Below, piece by piece: positions 1 through 7,634 of a stretch of DNA of 14,938 nt; the first letter of the stretch is position 1; the number at the start of each line of letters is the position of its first letter. The position numbers and the translations under genes were made by a program. This stretch comes from Desulfobulbaceae bacterium UBA5173 (lineage in GTDB: Bacteria > Desulfobacterota > Desulfobulbia > Desulfobulbales > Desulfobulbaceae): the NCBI GenBank assembly GCA_002413355.1, contig DHWV01000021.1, positions 2,867 to 17,804 of the forward strand. The letters are read 5' to 3'. The notes under the pieces were generated by a model. It did no database searches and was not told where the DNA came from. It was given only the letters and a program-made list of their open reading frames with translations.

Positions 1-290
1 AGCAGCAGATGCTGGCGGTGGGCCGCGCCTACATCAGTGGCAGGAAGATCATGCTCTTAGACGAGCCGTCCATGGGCCTCGCGCCTCTGCTCATGCTGGA
101 TATGTTCGCCGCCTTGAAGGAGATCAACCGCACTGGCACCACTATCCTGCTGGTGGAGCAGAACGCCCGCCTTGCCCTCAAATTCGCCATGCGCGGCTAC
201 GTCTTAGAGAACGGCAGACTGGTACTGGAAGGCCGGGCCGCTGATCTGCTCAACGACCCGGCTGTAAAGCGGGCGTATCTGGGGGCGTGA
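1..290 (+). CDS. livF: Branched-chain amino acid ABC transporter ATP-binding protein LivF, C-terminal part (5' end outside window)
   Basis: This is the last 96 codons or so of an ABC ATPase; the reading frame is open to the left edge. The first residues (QQMLAVGRA) are the stretch that directly follows the LSGGE signature of LivF-type ATPases. Walker B follows as IMLLDEP, then SMGLAPLL and LLVEQNARLAL, all typical of LivF, and the protein ends with the usual DPAVKRAYLGA-like tail. LivF powers uptake of branched-chain amino acids through the LivH/LivM permease at the inner membrane. The partner permease livH lies about 4.5 kb to the right, with unrelated genes between. Walker A and the Q-loop are outside the window. 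The urea transporter ATPase UrtE is a close relative and cannot be fully excluded, but nothing urea-related is nearby. Confidence 0.9.
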   Translation, partial: QQMLAVGRAYISGRKIMLLDEPSMGLAPLLMLDMFAALKEINRTGTTILLVEQNARLALKFAMRGYVLENGRLVLEGRAADLLNDPAVKRAYLGA

Positions 291-337
291 GGGCAAAAAA
301 CAATCAGCAGCCATCGAACAAGAGCAGACTTTCCGCG

Positions 338-1213
338 TCAAAAAGCGGAACGTTTGCACCGCGCAGCTCTCCCTTGGGCAACGCGAGGCCTGTCTGCCCA
401 GTCGTTTGTCACGCGCACCTGTTCATAGCCCAGCCGCCGGAGCACCTGCTCAGTCTCTTCGCTCAAATCTGCGCCGATTTCCAAAAACAGCCAGCCGCCA
501 GGTCGCAGACGGCCCGCAGCCTCGGCGCAGATACTCGTGATTGCCTCCATGCCCGAAACACCGCCGGAAAGGGCCAGATGCGGCTCCCAGTCGCGCACTT
601 CTGGCTGCAAGGTGGGCAGGTCGCCAGCCTTAATGTAGGGCGGGTTACTGACGATGAGGTCGAAGAGCGGGGAAGGCGGGAAGGCGGTGAGCAGGTCGAC
701 GCAGAGTAGCTGCACCCGCTCCGAAAGGCCGTGCCGTAGGAGGTTGCTGCGGGCCACAGCCAGTGCCTTTTCAGAGCAATCGGCCGCTGTCACCTCCGCG
801 TCCGGCAGCTCCTTGGCCAGCACTGCGGCGATCACTCCGCTGCCGGTGCAGAGATCAAGGACATGGCGCGGGCGGCATTGCTCTTGGGTCAGCGTGGAGA
901 AAGCCTGCTCAAGTAGGAACTCTGTTTCCGGGCGGGGGATGAGGACAGCAGGGCTGACGAGAAAGTCCATGGACCAGAACTCGCAGCTACCGATGATGTG
1001 CTGAAGCGGCTCGCGCAAGCATCGGCGATGAAGGAGAAGGTGAAACGTGGCCTCTTCTTCAGGCGAAAGGAAGTCTTTCAGGCGTAGGAACAGACCGCTG
1101 CGGGAGAGGTCAAGGCAGTGTCGCAGGAGCAGCTCCGCCTCCACGTCGGCATCCTCCACGCCAGCGCGGGCAAGAACAGCGGCGGCATCCCTGAGCAGTT
1201 GATAAATCTGCAT
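338..1213 (-). CDS. prmC: Peptide chain release factor N5-glutamine methyltransferase PrmC (HemK)
   Basis: PrmC transfers a methyl group from S-adenosylmethionine to the glutamine of the GGQ motif of release factors RF1 and RF2, which improves translation termination; it acts in the cytoplasm. The 291-residue length is normal for the family. An N-terminal helical release-factor-binding domain covers about residues 1-80, the family motif IPRPETE is at 92-98, the SAM-binding loop LDLCTGSG at 119-126, and the catalytic NPPY at 190-193, followed by the usual EPHLALSGG segment. The ATG at 1213 has a purine-rich GGAG three bases upstream. The gene starts 35 bases after resB ends on the same strand, so the two are probably co-transcribed. 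Its 3' end converges with livF across 47 bases in which I see no clear terminator hairpin. The usual neighbour prfA is not in view. Confidence 0.95.
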   Translation of the reverse strand: MQIYQLLRDAAAVLARAGVEDADVEAELLLRHCLDLSRSGLFLRLKDFLSPEEEATFHLLLHRRCLREPLQHIIGSCEFWSMDFLVSPAVLIPRPETEFLLEQAFSTLTQEQCRPRHVLDLCTGSGVIAAVLAKELPDAEVTAADCSEKALAVARSNLLRHGLSERVQLLCVDLLTAFPPSPLFDLIVSNPPYIKAGDLPTLQPEVRDWEPHLALSGGVSGMEAITSICAEAAGRLRPGGWLFLEIGADLSEETEQVLRRLGYEQVRVTNDWADRPRVAQGRAARCKRSAF

Positions 1214-1248
1214 GGTCTCCGTTCTGTTGAAGAACGCAGACTGAGAGC

Positions 1249-2697
1249 TTATGCTGTGCCGAAGCCCTCAGTCACAGCGGCAAAGGTCTTTTCAAAGCTG
1301 AGGCTGTTTTTGTTGGATTGCCCGATGAACGTCACGGCACTCCGCCCGTCTTCCTCACGAATGTATGCCCACATTTTGCGGTGTGACATGAAAAAGGCCG
1401 CATATAGGCCCAGCAGCATCAGAGCGCAGCCACCATAGACCCACAACACACCGGGATCTTTGGATACTTGCAGGCCGGTGGCATAGTGTGGGCCAATCTT
1501 CAGTTCGTATTTGACACCGGGCCGCTCAACAATCACCGGTCTGCCATAGCTCAAATCAAACATGGACGGCGGCCCCTGCGAATCCATCAGCCAGATTTTC
1601 ATCTCCGTGGTCATGCCTTCGCCGCTGCTTGAAGGCACGCTCTGTACATCCTGAATGCGTAACATTCCTTGGCCACCGCCCTCCTCCTGCCAGCTATGCG
1701 TCGCATCCCATTGCTTCGGATCGACCGGAAAGACCATTGTTTTGCCGGTCTTCAGGTTGGTCAGATGAATGATCGGGCTGTGTATGTCGTTGTAGCTGGA
1801 CTGATAGAAGGTGACCCCCTTATGCTTCAAGGGCTTGTTGACCTCAATCTTGGTGGTCAGCACTTCTTTGCCGTTTTCAAGAACAGTCAGGCTGGAGACA
1901 TAGTCTTTTGGCATTCCGTTGTCATAAAAATCAATGTCAAAGAAGTTGCAACGCACAGTGAAGCCGAGCGGAATCTCGCGTTCGTCATCATAGGCGAAAA
2001 CACGGTCTGTGCTCCGCGTTTCGGGCAGGGAAACGCCGCCTTTGAAGGCGAAATTCTGGTTTTTGAGCAGCTTTTTCGCCACAGTCGGCGAGCCGATGAC
2101 CGCACCCAGTAGGATGATCAGAATGGAGATGTGGACGGCATACACGCCGTAGCGTGTCCAGCCGCCTTTCTGAGCGAAAAGAAGGATGCCGTTGTCTTTG
2201 ACGCGGGCATTAGTTTTCCAAGCTTTGCTGAGTATCAACGCAGCTATTTTAAAACCCCTGCTGGCCAGCCAATCAGAGAGCCGACCTCTGCGGGCAAGAT
2301 GCGCCACCACCTGCTCTGCCGCTATGGACACCGGAGCGGAAACCTGCACGCTTCGCTGCATCTTCATCTTGAGCAACTGGCTGGGATCAGTCTCCAAGTT
2401 GTCCTTGCGCACAAGGCGGATCACGCCCGGCAGCCGGTCGATACTGCACACTGTCAAGTTCAAGCTGAATGCACCCAGCAGAGCGAGAAACCAAGCCGAG
2501 TTGTACATGTCGTTCAGATTAAGGGCTTGGATCACCGACGCTGCTCTTGGCCATTTTTCGGTATAATGCGCGGCAGGCTGATTCTGCTGAATAATCGTGC
2601 CAATGATGGAGGTAGAGGCGAGTAGGCCGATGAGGAGCAGGGCGAGCTGCACCGAGGCCAGAAAAGTCCAGACCGGATTTTTTGCTTTGGCAGCCAT
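1249..2697 (-). CDS. resB: Cytochrome c biogenesis protein ResB (system II)
   Basis: ResB (Ccs1) works with CcsA/ResC at the cytoplasmic membrane to carry heme outward and attach it to apocytochrome c. With the start at 2697 the protein has 482 residues and opens MAAKAKNPVW, matching the family; the membrane segment right after it (TFLASVQLALLLIGLLA) and the TSIIGTIIQQNQP stretch are ResB hallmarks. A second hydrophobic segment reads SAWFLALLGAFSLNLTVCSI, a third YAVHISILIILLGAVIG. A large periplasmic part then contains KPLKHKGVTFYQSSY, and a final segment lies near the C terminus (LWVYGGCALMLLGLYAAFF). The frame stays open to an ATG at 2886, but that extension is not ResB-like and would overlap the upstream gene. 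No strong ribosome binding site is seen at 2697. No ccsA is present in this window. Confidence 0.92.
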   Translation of the reverse strand: MAAKAKNPVWTFLASVQLALLLIGLLASTSIIGTIIQQNQPAAHYTEKWPRAASVIQALNLNDMYNSAWFLALLGAFSLNLTVCSIDRLPGVIRLVRKDNLETDPSQLLKMKMQRSVQVSAPVSIAAEQVVAHLARRGRLSDWLASRGFKIAALILSKAWKTNARVKDNGILLFAQKGGWTRYGVYAVHISILIILLGAVIGSPTVAKKLLKNQNFAFKGGVSLPETRSTDRVFAYDDEREIPLGFTVRCNFFDIDFYDNGMPKDYVSSLTVLENGKEVLTTKIEVNKPLKHKGVTFYQSSYNDIHSPIIHLTNLKTGKTMVFPVDPKQWDATHSWQEEGGGQGMLRIQDVQSVPSSSGEGMTTEMKIWLMDSQGPPSMFDLSYGRPVIVERPGVKYELKIGPHYATGLQVSKDPGVLWVYGGCALMLLGLYAAFFMSHRKMWAYIREEDGRSAVTFIGQSNKNSLSFEKTFAAVTEGFGTA

Positions 2698-2845
2698 GTG
2701 TTCGCAGCAAACTGAAAGAGAAGAAGAGATGGAAAACAGCACAGAAAAAGCCAAGCGGACGCTCGACTCATTCAAGCATGAGCCGGGAAAGCTGTCAATC
2801 TTTTTTCCCGGCCTGATGGAAGTGCGGAAAGGCGGACCCGGATGG

Positions 2846-3145
2846 TCAGAAAAGGCCGTCCATCGGTGAATCGTCCGGCGGATCATTGTCCGGCTCGTCG
2901 GCCGGGAAAATGTCCGGCGTGAACAGATCTTGGCCAGAACGACTGTTTTTGGCGTGCTTCAAGTCCGGCAGGACATGCTCTCTGAGTTTCTCAATCTCAC
3001 GGGACAGGCCAGCTTCCTCGCGGCAGACTGGGCATTCTTTGACGTGAGCGTCAACAAACTGCATCATGCGGCCAGGGGCCATGGTCTCCTGTCTGACATG
3101 GCTGTGCCATTCTTTAACCAGACGGAGTAGCTGCTTACATTGCAT
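2846..3145 (-). CDS. Small putative zinc-binding protein with HxxxCxxC motif
   Basis: I do not recognise this 99-residue protein by name. It carries HVKECPVC at residues 34-41, an H-x3-C-x2-C arrangement like that in zinc-binding anti-sigma factor domains and zf-HC2 proteins. A short charged helix follows (LSREIEKLREHVLP), then a very acidic, proline-rich tail (about residues 75-96). There is no membrane segment, so it would not be a classical membrane-bound anti-sigma factor, and no sigma factor gene is next to it. It is the first gene of a minus-strand set ending with resB and prmC, and a good promoter lies about 100 bases upstream. A regulatory or redox-sensing role linked to cytochrome maturation is possible but is inference. 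No Shine-Dalgarno is visible before its ATG. Confidence 0.7.
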   Translation of the reverse strand: MQCKQLLRLVKEWHSHVRQETMAPGRMMQFVDAHVKECPVCREEAGLSREIEKLREHVLPDLKHAKNSRSGQDLFTPDIFPADEPDNDPPDDSPMDGLF

Positions 3146-3241
3146 AGGAAATAAAGATGAAAGCTGTTTTCAGCGGATTGGCCGGTGAAGGTCAGTGGCG
3201 GACATGACTGCGGGTTTCAACGTGGCAAATGACGAGTCTTC

Positions 3242-3270
3242 ATTATAAAAAAAGTTGTCTTTCAGGTCAA
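3242..3270 (-). promoter_or_regulatory. Sigma70-type promoter for the small zinc-binding protein/resB/prmC set
   Basis: Read on the minus strand, TTGACC (3270-3265) is followed after 17 bases by a perfect TATAAT (3247-3242). This fits a strong housekeeping promoter reading toward the gene that starts at 3145, leaving a 5' leader of roughly 90 bases. It interlocks with the plus-strand promoter of manC. Confidence 0.55.
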
Positions 3271-3283
3271 CTGTTATTATAAC
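3255..3283 (+). promoter_or_regulatory. Sigma70-type promoter for manC
   Basis: TTGTCT at 3255-3260 and TATAAC at 3278-3283 are separated by 17 bases, a good match to the housekeeping consensus. Transcription would begin near 3290, about 45 bases before the chosen manC start. The -35 box lies inside the spacer of the opposing promoter, so the two directions probably compete for polymerase. Confidence 0.5.
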
Positions 3284-3334
3284 CAAGACAGCCCCGCTGT
3301 GTTCTCCTTTGCCTTTTTATATTGCTATAAACAT

Positions 3335-4747
3335 ATGATGCGCATCCAGCCTGTCATTCTTGCCGGCGGCACCGGCACCCGGCTCTGGCCCCTGTCCCGT
3401 GAGCTGTATCCTAAGCAGCTCCTCTGTCTGACTGGCGGGCAATCGCTGCTCCAGACCACCTTGATCAGGGTCAGCCTACTGCCCAATATCCTGCCGCCAC
3501 TGATCGTGGTTGGGGAAGAGCATCGTTTTCTCACCAGAAGCCAAGTGGAGGAGCTGAATTGTTTCCCCGACTATTGCCTGCTGCTGGAGCCGCTGGGCAA
3601 AGACACCGCTCCGGCGGTCTGCGGCGCGGCACTGTATGCCCGCCAGCGGGCCAAGGAAGATATCCTTCTGCTCATTCTGCCTGCCGACCATCTCATTGCC
3701 AAGCCAGACGAATTTGTTCGCGCTGTGGAACGAGCGCAGGAGCAGGCTGCGCAGGGCAGATTGGCCACCTTCGGTATTGTTCCTGACCGGCCAGAGACAG
3801 GCTACGGCTACATCCGCCGGGGTGAGCATGACACGGTGCAGTCTTTTGTGGAAAAGCCTGACCTTGAAACGGCCAAACAGTATCTGGCCGACGGCAAGTA
3901 TCTCTGGAACAGCGGCATGTTCGCTTTCCCGGCTGATGTCCTGCTGGCCGAGCTGCGGACGCACGCCCCGGATATCCTTCGCTGCATGGAGACCGCTGTG
4001 GAAAAAGGTCGCAGCGACAGTGTCTTTTTCCGTTTTGACGAGGCGGCCATGCAGCAGTCGCCTGCCAAATCCATTGACTACGCTTTGATGGAGAAAACCG
4101 CTAATGCTGTAGTGACTGAAGCGGATTTCGGCTGGAGCGACATCGGCTCATGGAGTGCGCTGCACGAGGTGGCGGAGAAGGATGCGCAGGGCAATGCGGT
4201 CAGCGGCGATGTGTTGTTGGAAGATGTGCACAACTGCCTGATTCGCTCTGAGCATACCTTAGTGGCGGCAGTCGGTCTGCGTGACACCTTAGTCGTGGAA
4301 ACAGCGGATGCAGTACTGATCGCGCCGATGAACCGTGCGCAGGACATTAAGAAGATCGTCAGCACGCTGAAACAGGCCGGTCGGCAGGAGTTTCGCACCC
4401 ATCGTACCGTGTATCGGCCTTGGGGTAGCTATACCACCTTGGAAATGCAGGAACGCTTTCAAATTAAACGGATAACTGTCACGCCCGGGGCAAAACTTTC
4501 CTTACAGATGCACCATCACCGCTACGAGCATTGGATCGTGGTGCGTGGCACAGCCAAGGTGGAACGGGGCGGCGAGCAATTCCTGCTCCGGGAAAACGAA
4601 TCAACCTACATCCCGCTCGGTACGGCCCATCGTTTGGAGAATCCCGGAGTGATCCCTGTGGAGCTGATTGAAGTGCAGATGGGCAGCTATCTTGGGGAGG
4701 ACGACATTGTCCGCTTGGATGATCAGTACGGCAGGATGCCTTCTTGA
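3335..4747 (+). CDS. manC: Mannose-1-phosphate guanylyltransferase / mannose-6-phosphate isomerase (bifunctional type)
   Basis: The enzyme makes GDP-mannose from mannose-1-phosphate and GTP, and bifunctional members also interconvert fructose-6-phosphate and mannose-6-phosphate; the product feeds capsule, O-antigen and other polysaccharides. The nucleotidyltransferase part begins VILAGGTGTRLWPLSR (about residues 7-22), with YPKQ at 25-28 and FVEKPD further on. The type II isomerase cupin domain is at the C terminus: RPWGSYTTLE, QIKRITVTPGAKLSLQ, then the metal-binding HHHRYEHWIVV. At 470 residues it is a full-length AlgA/ManC type. The frame is open from a GTG at 3299, but homology begins at the tandem ATGs at 3335 and 3338, so the extension is discarded. 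No clear ribosome binding site is visible. No other polysaccharide genes are in the window. Confidence 0.93.
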   Translation: MMRIQPVILAGGTGTRLWPLSRELYPKQLLCLTGGQSLLQTTLIRVSLLPNILPPLIVVGEEHRFLTRSQVEELNCFPDYCLLLEPLGKDTAPAVCGAALYARQRAKEDILLLILPADHLIAKPDEFVRAVERAQEQAAQGRLATFGIVPDRPETGYGYIRRGEHDTVQSFVEKPDLETAKQYLADGKYLWNSGMFAFPADVLLAELRTHAPDILRCMETAVEKGRSDSVFFRFDEAAMQQSPAKSIDYALMEKTANAVVTEADFGWSDIGSWSALHEVAEKDAQGNAVSGDVLLEDVHNCLIRSEHTLVAAVGLRDTLVVETADAVLIAPMNRAQDIKKIVSTLKQAGRQEFRTHRTVYRPWGSYTTLEMQERFQIKRITVTPGAKLSLQMHHHRYEHWIVVRGTAKVERGGEQFLLRENESTYIPLGTAHRLENPGVIPVELIEVQMGSYLGEDDIVRLDDQYGRMPS

Positions 4748-4799
4748 TCTGCTGCAACCAACTTTTGCTCCGCACAACCAAAGACTCGCTTCGCCTGCA

Positions 4800-5711
4800 A
4801 TGGAATTCCTGCAAAATTTGATCAATGCCCTCCAGTGGGGCAGCTTTTACGCCGTGATCTCCATCGGCTACTCCATGGTCTATGGGGTGCTGATGCTCTT
4901 CAATTTCGCTCACGGCGACATCTTCATGACCGGTACCTATATCGGCTTCGGCGTGGCTGCCGTGCTGCTCGCCCTGTTAGGGCCAGTACTGCCGGGCTGG
5001 ACCATCTTTCTCCTCACCGTGGCGATCACCATGTTTCTCTCGGCTTGGCTGGGCGTGCTGGTCGAAGCGGTCGGCTACCGCCCCCTGCGCCATGCGCCCC
5101 GCGCCTCCGCCGCCATCACCGGCCTGATGATCGGCATCATCCTTGAAACCAGCAACCTGATCCTTCTCGGCACAAGACGACTGAGCTTCCCGGTGCTGAT
5201 CGAGCAAAAGAACTGGCAATTCGGCGGCCTGCATCTCACCAACGTCAAAGTGCTGATCATTGCTGCTTCGCTGCTGATGATGCTCGGTCTGCACACCTTT
5301 ATCCAGAAAAACAAATGGGGCATGGCGATGCGAGCAATGTCCACTGAATTCCACGCGGTGCCACTGATGGGCATTTCGGTCAATGTGCTTGCCCCGCTGA
5401 CCTTTGCCATTGGTGCGGGACTGGCTTCAGCAGCGGGCATCCTCTACGGTCAGGCCTATCCGGTACTAGATCCGCACATGGGAGTGCTGCTCGGCTGGAA
5501 GGCGTTCGTGGCCGCCATTCTCGGCGGCAGAGGCTCTATCATGGGTGCAGCCTTGGCAGGCTATCTACTCGGCGCGATTGAAATCTTCACCGCAATGGTT
5601 TTCCCCTCCACCTTCAGAGACTTGATCGCCTATTCGATCATTCTCGTGATACTCACCTTTCGGCCGCGCGGATTTTTCGGCATGGCTCACAGTACGCAGC
5701 TCAGACTGTGA
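4800..5711 (+). CDS. livH: Branched-chain amino acid ABC transporter permease LivH
   Basis: This 303-residue polytopic inner-membrane protein is the LivH-type permease of the branched-chain amino acid transporter. Family marks are the opening GSFYAVISIGYSMVYGVLML, NFAHGDIFM, and the cytoplasmic coupling loop with AFVAAILGGRGSIMGA; about eight hydrophobic segments can be picked out. The frame is open from an ATG at 4668, but that would run through the end of manC; the ATG at 4800 gives a start and length normal for the family. It begins 52 bases after manC stops. Unusually, no livM, livG or livK adjoins it, and livF is separated by four genes. The urea permease UrtB is a related alternative, judged less likely because of the short length and lack of urea genes. 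Confidence 0.9.
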   Translation: MEFLQNLINALQWGSFYAVISIGYSMVYGVLMLFNFAHGDIFMTGTYIGFGVAAVLLALLGPVLPGWTIFLLTVAITMFLSAWLGVLVEAVGYRPLRHAPRASAAITGLMIGIILETSNLILLGTRRLSFPVLIEQKNWQFGGLHLTNVKVLIIAASLLMMLGLHTFIQKNKWGMAMRAMSTEFHAVPLMGISVNVLAPLTFAIGAGLASAAGILYGQAYPVLDPHMGVLLGWKAFVAAILGGRGSIMGAALAGYLLGAIEIFTAMVFPSTFRDLIAYSIILVILTFRPRGFFGMAHSTQLRL

Positions 5712-5772
5712 ACAGGCGCAGTGGTGTTCGATCGGCAGGAGATCAGGGCAGAAGGCCTACTATATGAATCCC

Positions 5773-5802
5773 TTGACACCGCTGCGGAACTCCGGCTACG
5801 AT
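5773..5802 (+). promoter_or_regulatory. Candidate sigma70 promoter for the binding-protein/TelA/CHAT cluster
   Basis: A perfect TTGACA (5773-5778) is followed after 18 bases by TACGAT (5797-5802), a 4-of-6 match to the -10 box. It sits in the 136-base gap between livH and the first cluster gene, about 45 bases before that gene's start. The -10 box is only moderate, so this is a candidate. Confidence 0.4.
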
Positions 5803-5847
5803 TGCTTGAGCAGTTCCTATCCAGCCCGTCTCTTCAGGAGGAAGCGC

Positions 5848-7476
5848 ATGAAGTTATTCCAGCGTCTCGCCGCAGTTCTTCTCTGCCTTATTTCTGCTGT
5901 CATCTCTGGCTGCGACCAAAACCAGCCGCCGCAGCAGCAAAGCTCCAAACCAGCCGCCTCAGCTCCTGTTTCGCTCGCCATCGTCGCCGGCTCGGAGAAC
6001 AGTGCCTTGGAACCGCTGCTCCAGCAGTTTGCCAGAGAGCAGAAGATCGGCGTGTCGGTCAAGTACATGGGATCGGTGGATATCAGCTTGGAATTGGCAA
6101 AAGGCAAAGCCTCGCAGTTTGACGCGGTCTGGCCCGCTTCCAGTCTCTGGCTTTCGCTCGGTGATAAGCAGGGCGTGATCAAGAATGCCAAGTCGGTCAT
6201 GCGCAGCCCGGTGGTTTTCGCGCTCAAGAAGTCCATCGCTCAGAAGCTCGGTTGGGATAAAAAGGATGTCACGGTGATGGAGATTCTGGATGCGGTGGAG
6301 AAGGAGCATCTCCGCTTCGCCATGACCTCTGCCACGCAGTCTAACTCCGGCACCTCGGCCTTTCTCGCCTTCCTCACCGCCTTTGCGGGCGGGCCGGAGG
6401 TACTGACTGCCGAACATCTCAGCAACCCGCAGACGGCAGAGAAGATCAAACGCTTTCTGCGCAGCGTCAACCGCTCGTCGGGCAGCTCTGGTTGGCTGAA
6501 GGACATGCTGCTCAAAGATTACCTTTACTTTGACGGCATGGTTAACTACGAGGCGATGGTGATTGAGTTCAACCGTAGCCTGCCGCCGGGTCAGGAGCCG
6601 CTCTTCGCTATTTATCCAGTGGACGGAACGTCGATTGCCGACAGTCCGTTCGGCTTCATCGCCAAGGGTGATGCGGCTAAAGAGGCAGCCTTCGCCAAGC
6701 TGCAAGACTATCTGCTCAGTCCGGCGGCGCAGGACAGCATTCAGGCCCAAGGCCGCCGCACCGGTCTGGTGGGCATGGAGGCTGCTGATCCGGCCAAGAG
6801 CGCGGCCTTCAACCCGGACTGGGGCATCAATCTCAGCCGCATCCTTACGCCGATCCGTATTCCCGCCGCGCCAGTGGTTTCGGAAGCTCTCAACCTCTAT
6901 CAGACCGCCTTCCGCAAGCCCTCGCTCACTGCGTATGTGCTGGATTATTCCGGCAGTATGGCAGGCAATGGCGTTGATCAACTCCGCAAGGCGATGCGGA
7001 CACTGCTTGATCAGCGCATTGCCAAAGAATACCTGCTCCAAGCCTCGCCAGAGGACATGACTATCGTGGTGCCATTCAACAGCATGGTGATGAATTCTTT
7101 TCAAGCGCAGGGCAACGATCCGCAGGTGCTGGGTGATCTGCTCGCCAAAGTGGAAGCCTTGGAGCCGGGCGGCGGCACCAACATGTATGTGGCAACGGCG
7201 GAAGCGATGAAGATGATAAAGTCACAGGCGGAATCCGGCAAGTATCACGCCTCGGTGATTGTGATGAGCGACGGCATGAGCGAGAGCGGCCTGCCGCAGT
7301 TCAACGCTATGCTGCAAGGCACCGGTTTAGGCAAGGATGTGCCGGTCTTCACCATCCTCTTCGGCGATGCAAAGCCGGAGCAGATGAAGGCACTTGCCGA
7401 AGCCATGTCAGGCCGGATGTTTGATGGCCGGGTGGATGTGGTGCAGGCGTTCCGAGAGGCCAAGGGCTACAACTGA
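5848..7476 (+). CDS. Lipoprotein fusing a solute-binding domain to a von Willebrand factor A domain
   Basis: The 542-residue protein starts at an ATG with an AGGAGGA ribosome binding site at 5836-5842, five bases away. An in-frame ATG at 5764 is less likely because it would put 28 residues before the signal peptide. Residues 1-22 are a lipoprotein signal peptide ending VISGC, so Cys22 should be lipid-modified and the protein exported. Residues about 42-345 form a type 2 periplasmic solute-binding fold (VAGSENS; FDAVWPASS at 91-99; QSNSGTSAF at 164-172). Residues about 360-540 are a VWA domain with a complete metal site: DYSGS (366-370), Thr444 in GGGTN, Asp475 in VMSDG. VWA domains bind protein partners through a metal ion. 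Its binding domain resembles that of the gene at 8238, suggesting duplication inside the cluster. Ligand unknown. Confidence 0.85.
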   Translation: MKLFQRLAAVLLCLISAVISGCDQNQPPQQQSSKPAASAPVSLAIVAGSENSALEPLLQQFAREQKIGVSVKYMGSVDISLELAKGKASQFDAVWPASSLWLSLGDKQGVIKNAKSVMRSPVVFALKKSIAQKLGWDKKDVTVMEILDAVEKEHLRFAMTSATQSNSGTSAFLAFLTAFAGGPEVLTAEHLSNPQTAEKIKRFLRSVNRSSGSSGWLKDMLLKDYLYFDGMVNYEAMVIEFNRSLPPGQEPLFAIYPVDGTSIADSPFGFIAKGDAAKEAAFAKLQDYLLSPAAQDSIQAQGRRTGLVGMEAADPAKSAAFNPDWGINLSRILTPIRIPAAPVVSEALNLYQTAFRKPSLTAYVLDYSGSMAGNGVDQLRKAMRTLLDQRIAKEYLLQASPEDMTIVVPFNSMVMNSFQAQGNDPQVLGDLLAKVEALEPGGGTNMYVATAEAMKMIKSQAESGKYHASVIVMSDGMSESGLPQFNAMLQGTGLGKDVPVFTILFGDAKPEQMKALAEAMSGRMFDGRVDVVQAFREAKGYN

Positions 7477-7500
7477 AAGCGGTCGCGCATAGATGTCTGC

Positions 7501-7592
7501 CGGACTTATACACGTAAGTCTCTCCGACATATATGCGTAGGTCCGACGGACTTATATACGTTAGTCTGTCAGACCTACGCACGTTGCTCTTT
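7501..7592. repeat. Four tandem 23-bp units forming hairpins
   Basis: Units begin at 7501, 7524, 7547 and 7570 with exact 23-base spacing. Units 1 and 3 match at 20 of 23 positions (shared core CGGACTTATA and ACGT), and units 2 and 4 are more diverged (about 15 of 23). The units are partly self-complementary: GACTTA (7503-7508) pairs with TAAGTC (7515-7520), and a longer imperfect stem joins 7534-7552 with 7563-7581, including the perfect 10-base pair TGCGTAGGTC/GACCTACGCA. It fills most of the 158-base gap between the VWA lipoprotein and the XpaC gene; the rest of that gap shows nothing recognisable. No run of T follows, so it is not a standard intrinsic terminator. It may be a protein-binding array, an mRNA structure between operon genes, or a mobile palindromic repeat. 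Confidence 0.8.
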
Positions 7593-7634
7593 CGGAATGT
7601 TTAGAAACTGCTCGCTGACTGAATCCAGAACGCC

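Noticed and set aside
1..290. Urea transporter ATPase urtE instead of livF
   Set aside because: The motifs fit both, but there are no urea or urease genes and a livH-type permease is nearby.
287..709. Plus-strand open frame downstream of livF
   Set aside because: It is antisense to prmC, which carries all its motifs, and has low-complexity unrecognisable content.
2698..2886. Longer resB start at 2886
   Set aside because: The extra 63 residues are not ResB-like and would overlap the upstream gene by 41 bases; the family opening begins at the ATG at 2697.
4668..4799. Longer livH start at 4668
   Set aside because: It would overlap the end of manC in another frame and add 44 residues not found in LivH.
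5959..7104. Long minus-strand open frame of 381 codons
   Set aside because: It lies wholly inside the VWA lipoprotein gene, has no recognisable domain and is rich in His and Arg, as expected for an antisense shadow.
7534..7581. Intrinsic terminator after the VWA lipoprotein gene
   Set aside because: The stem is long and imperfect with an AT-rich loop, and no run of T follows it.
7501..7592. CRISPR array
   Set aside because: The units follow each other directly at 23 bases with no spacers between them, and no cas genes are present.
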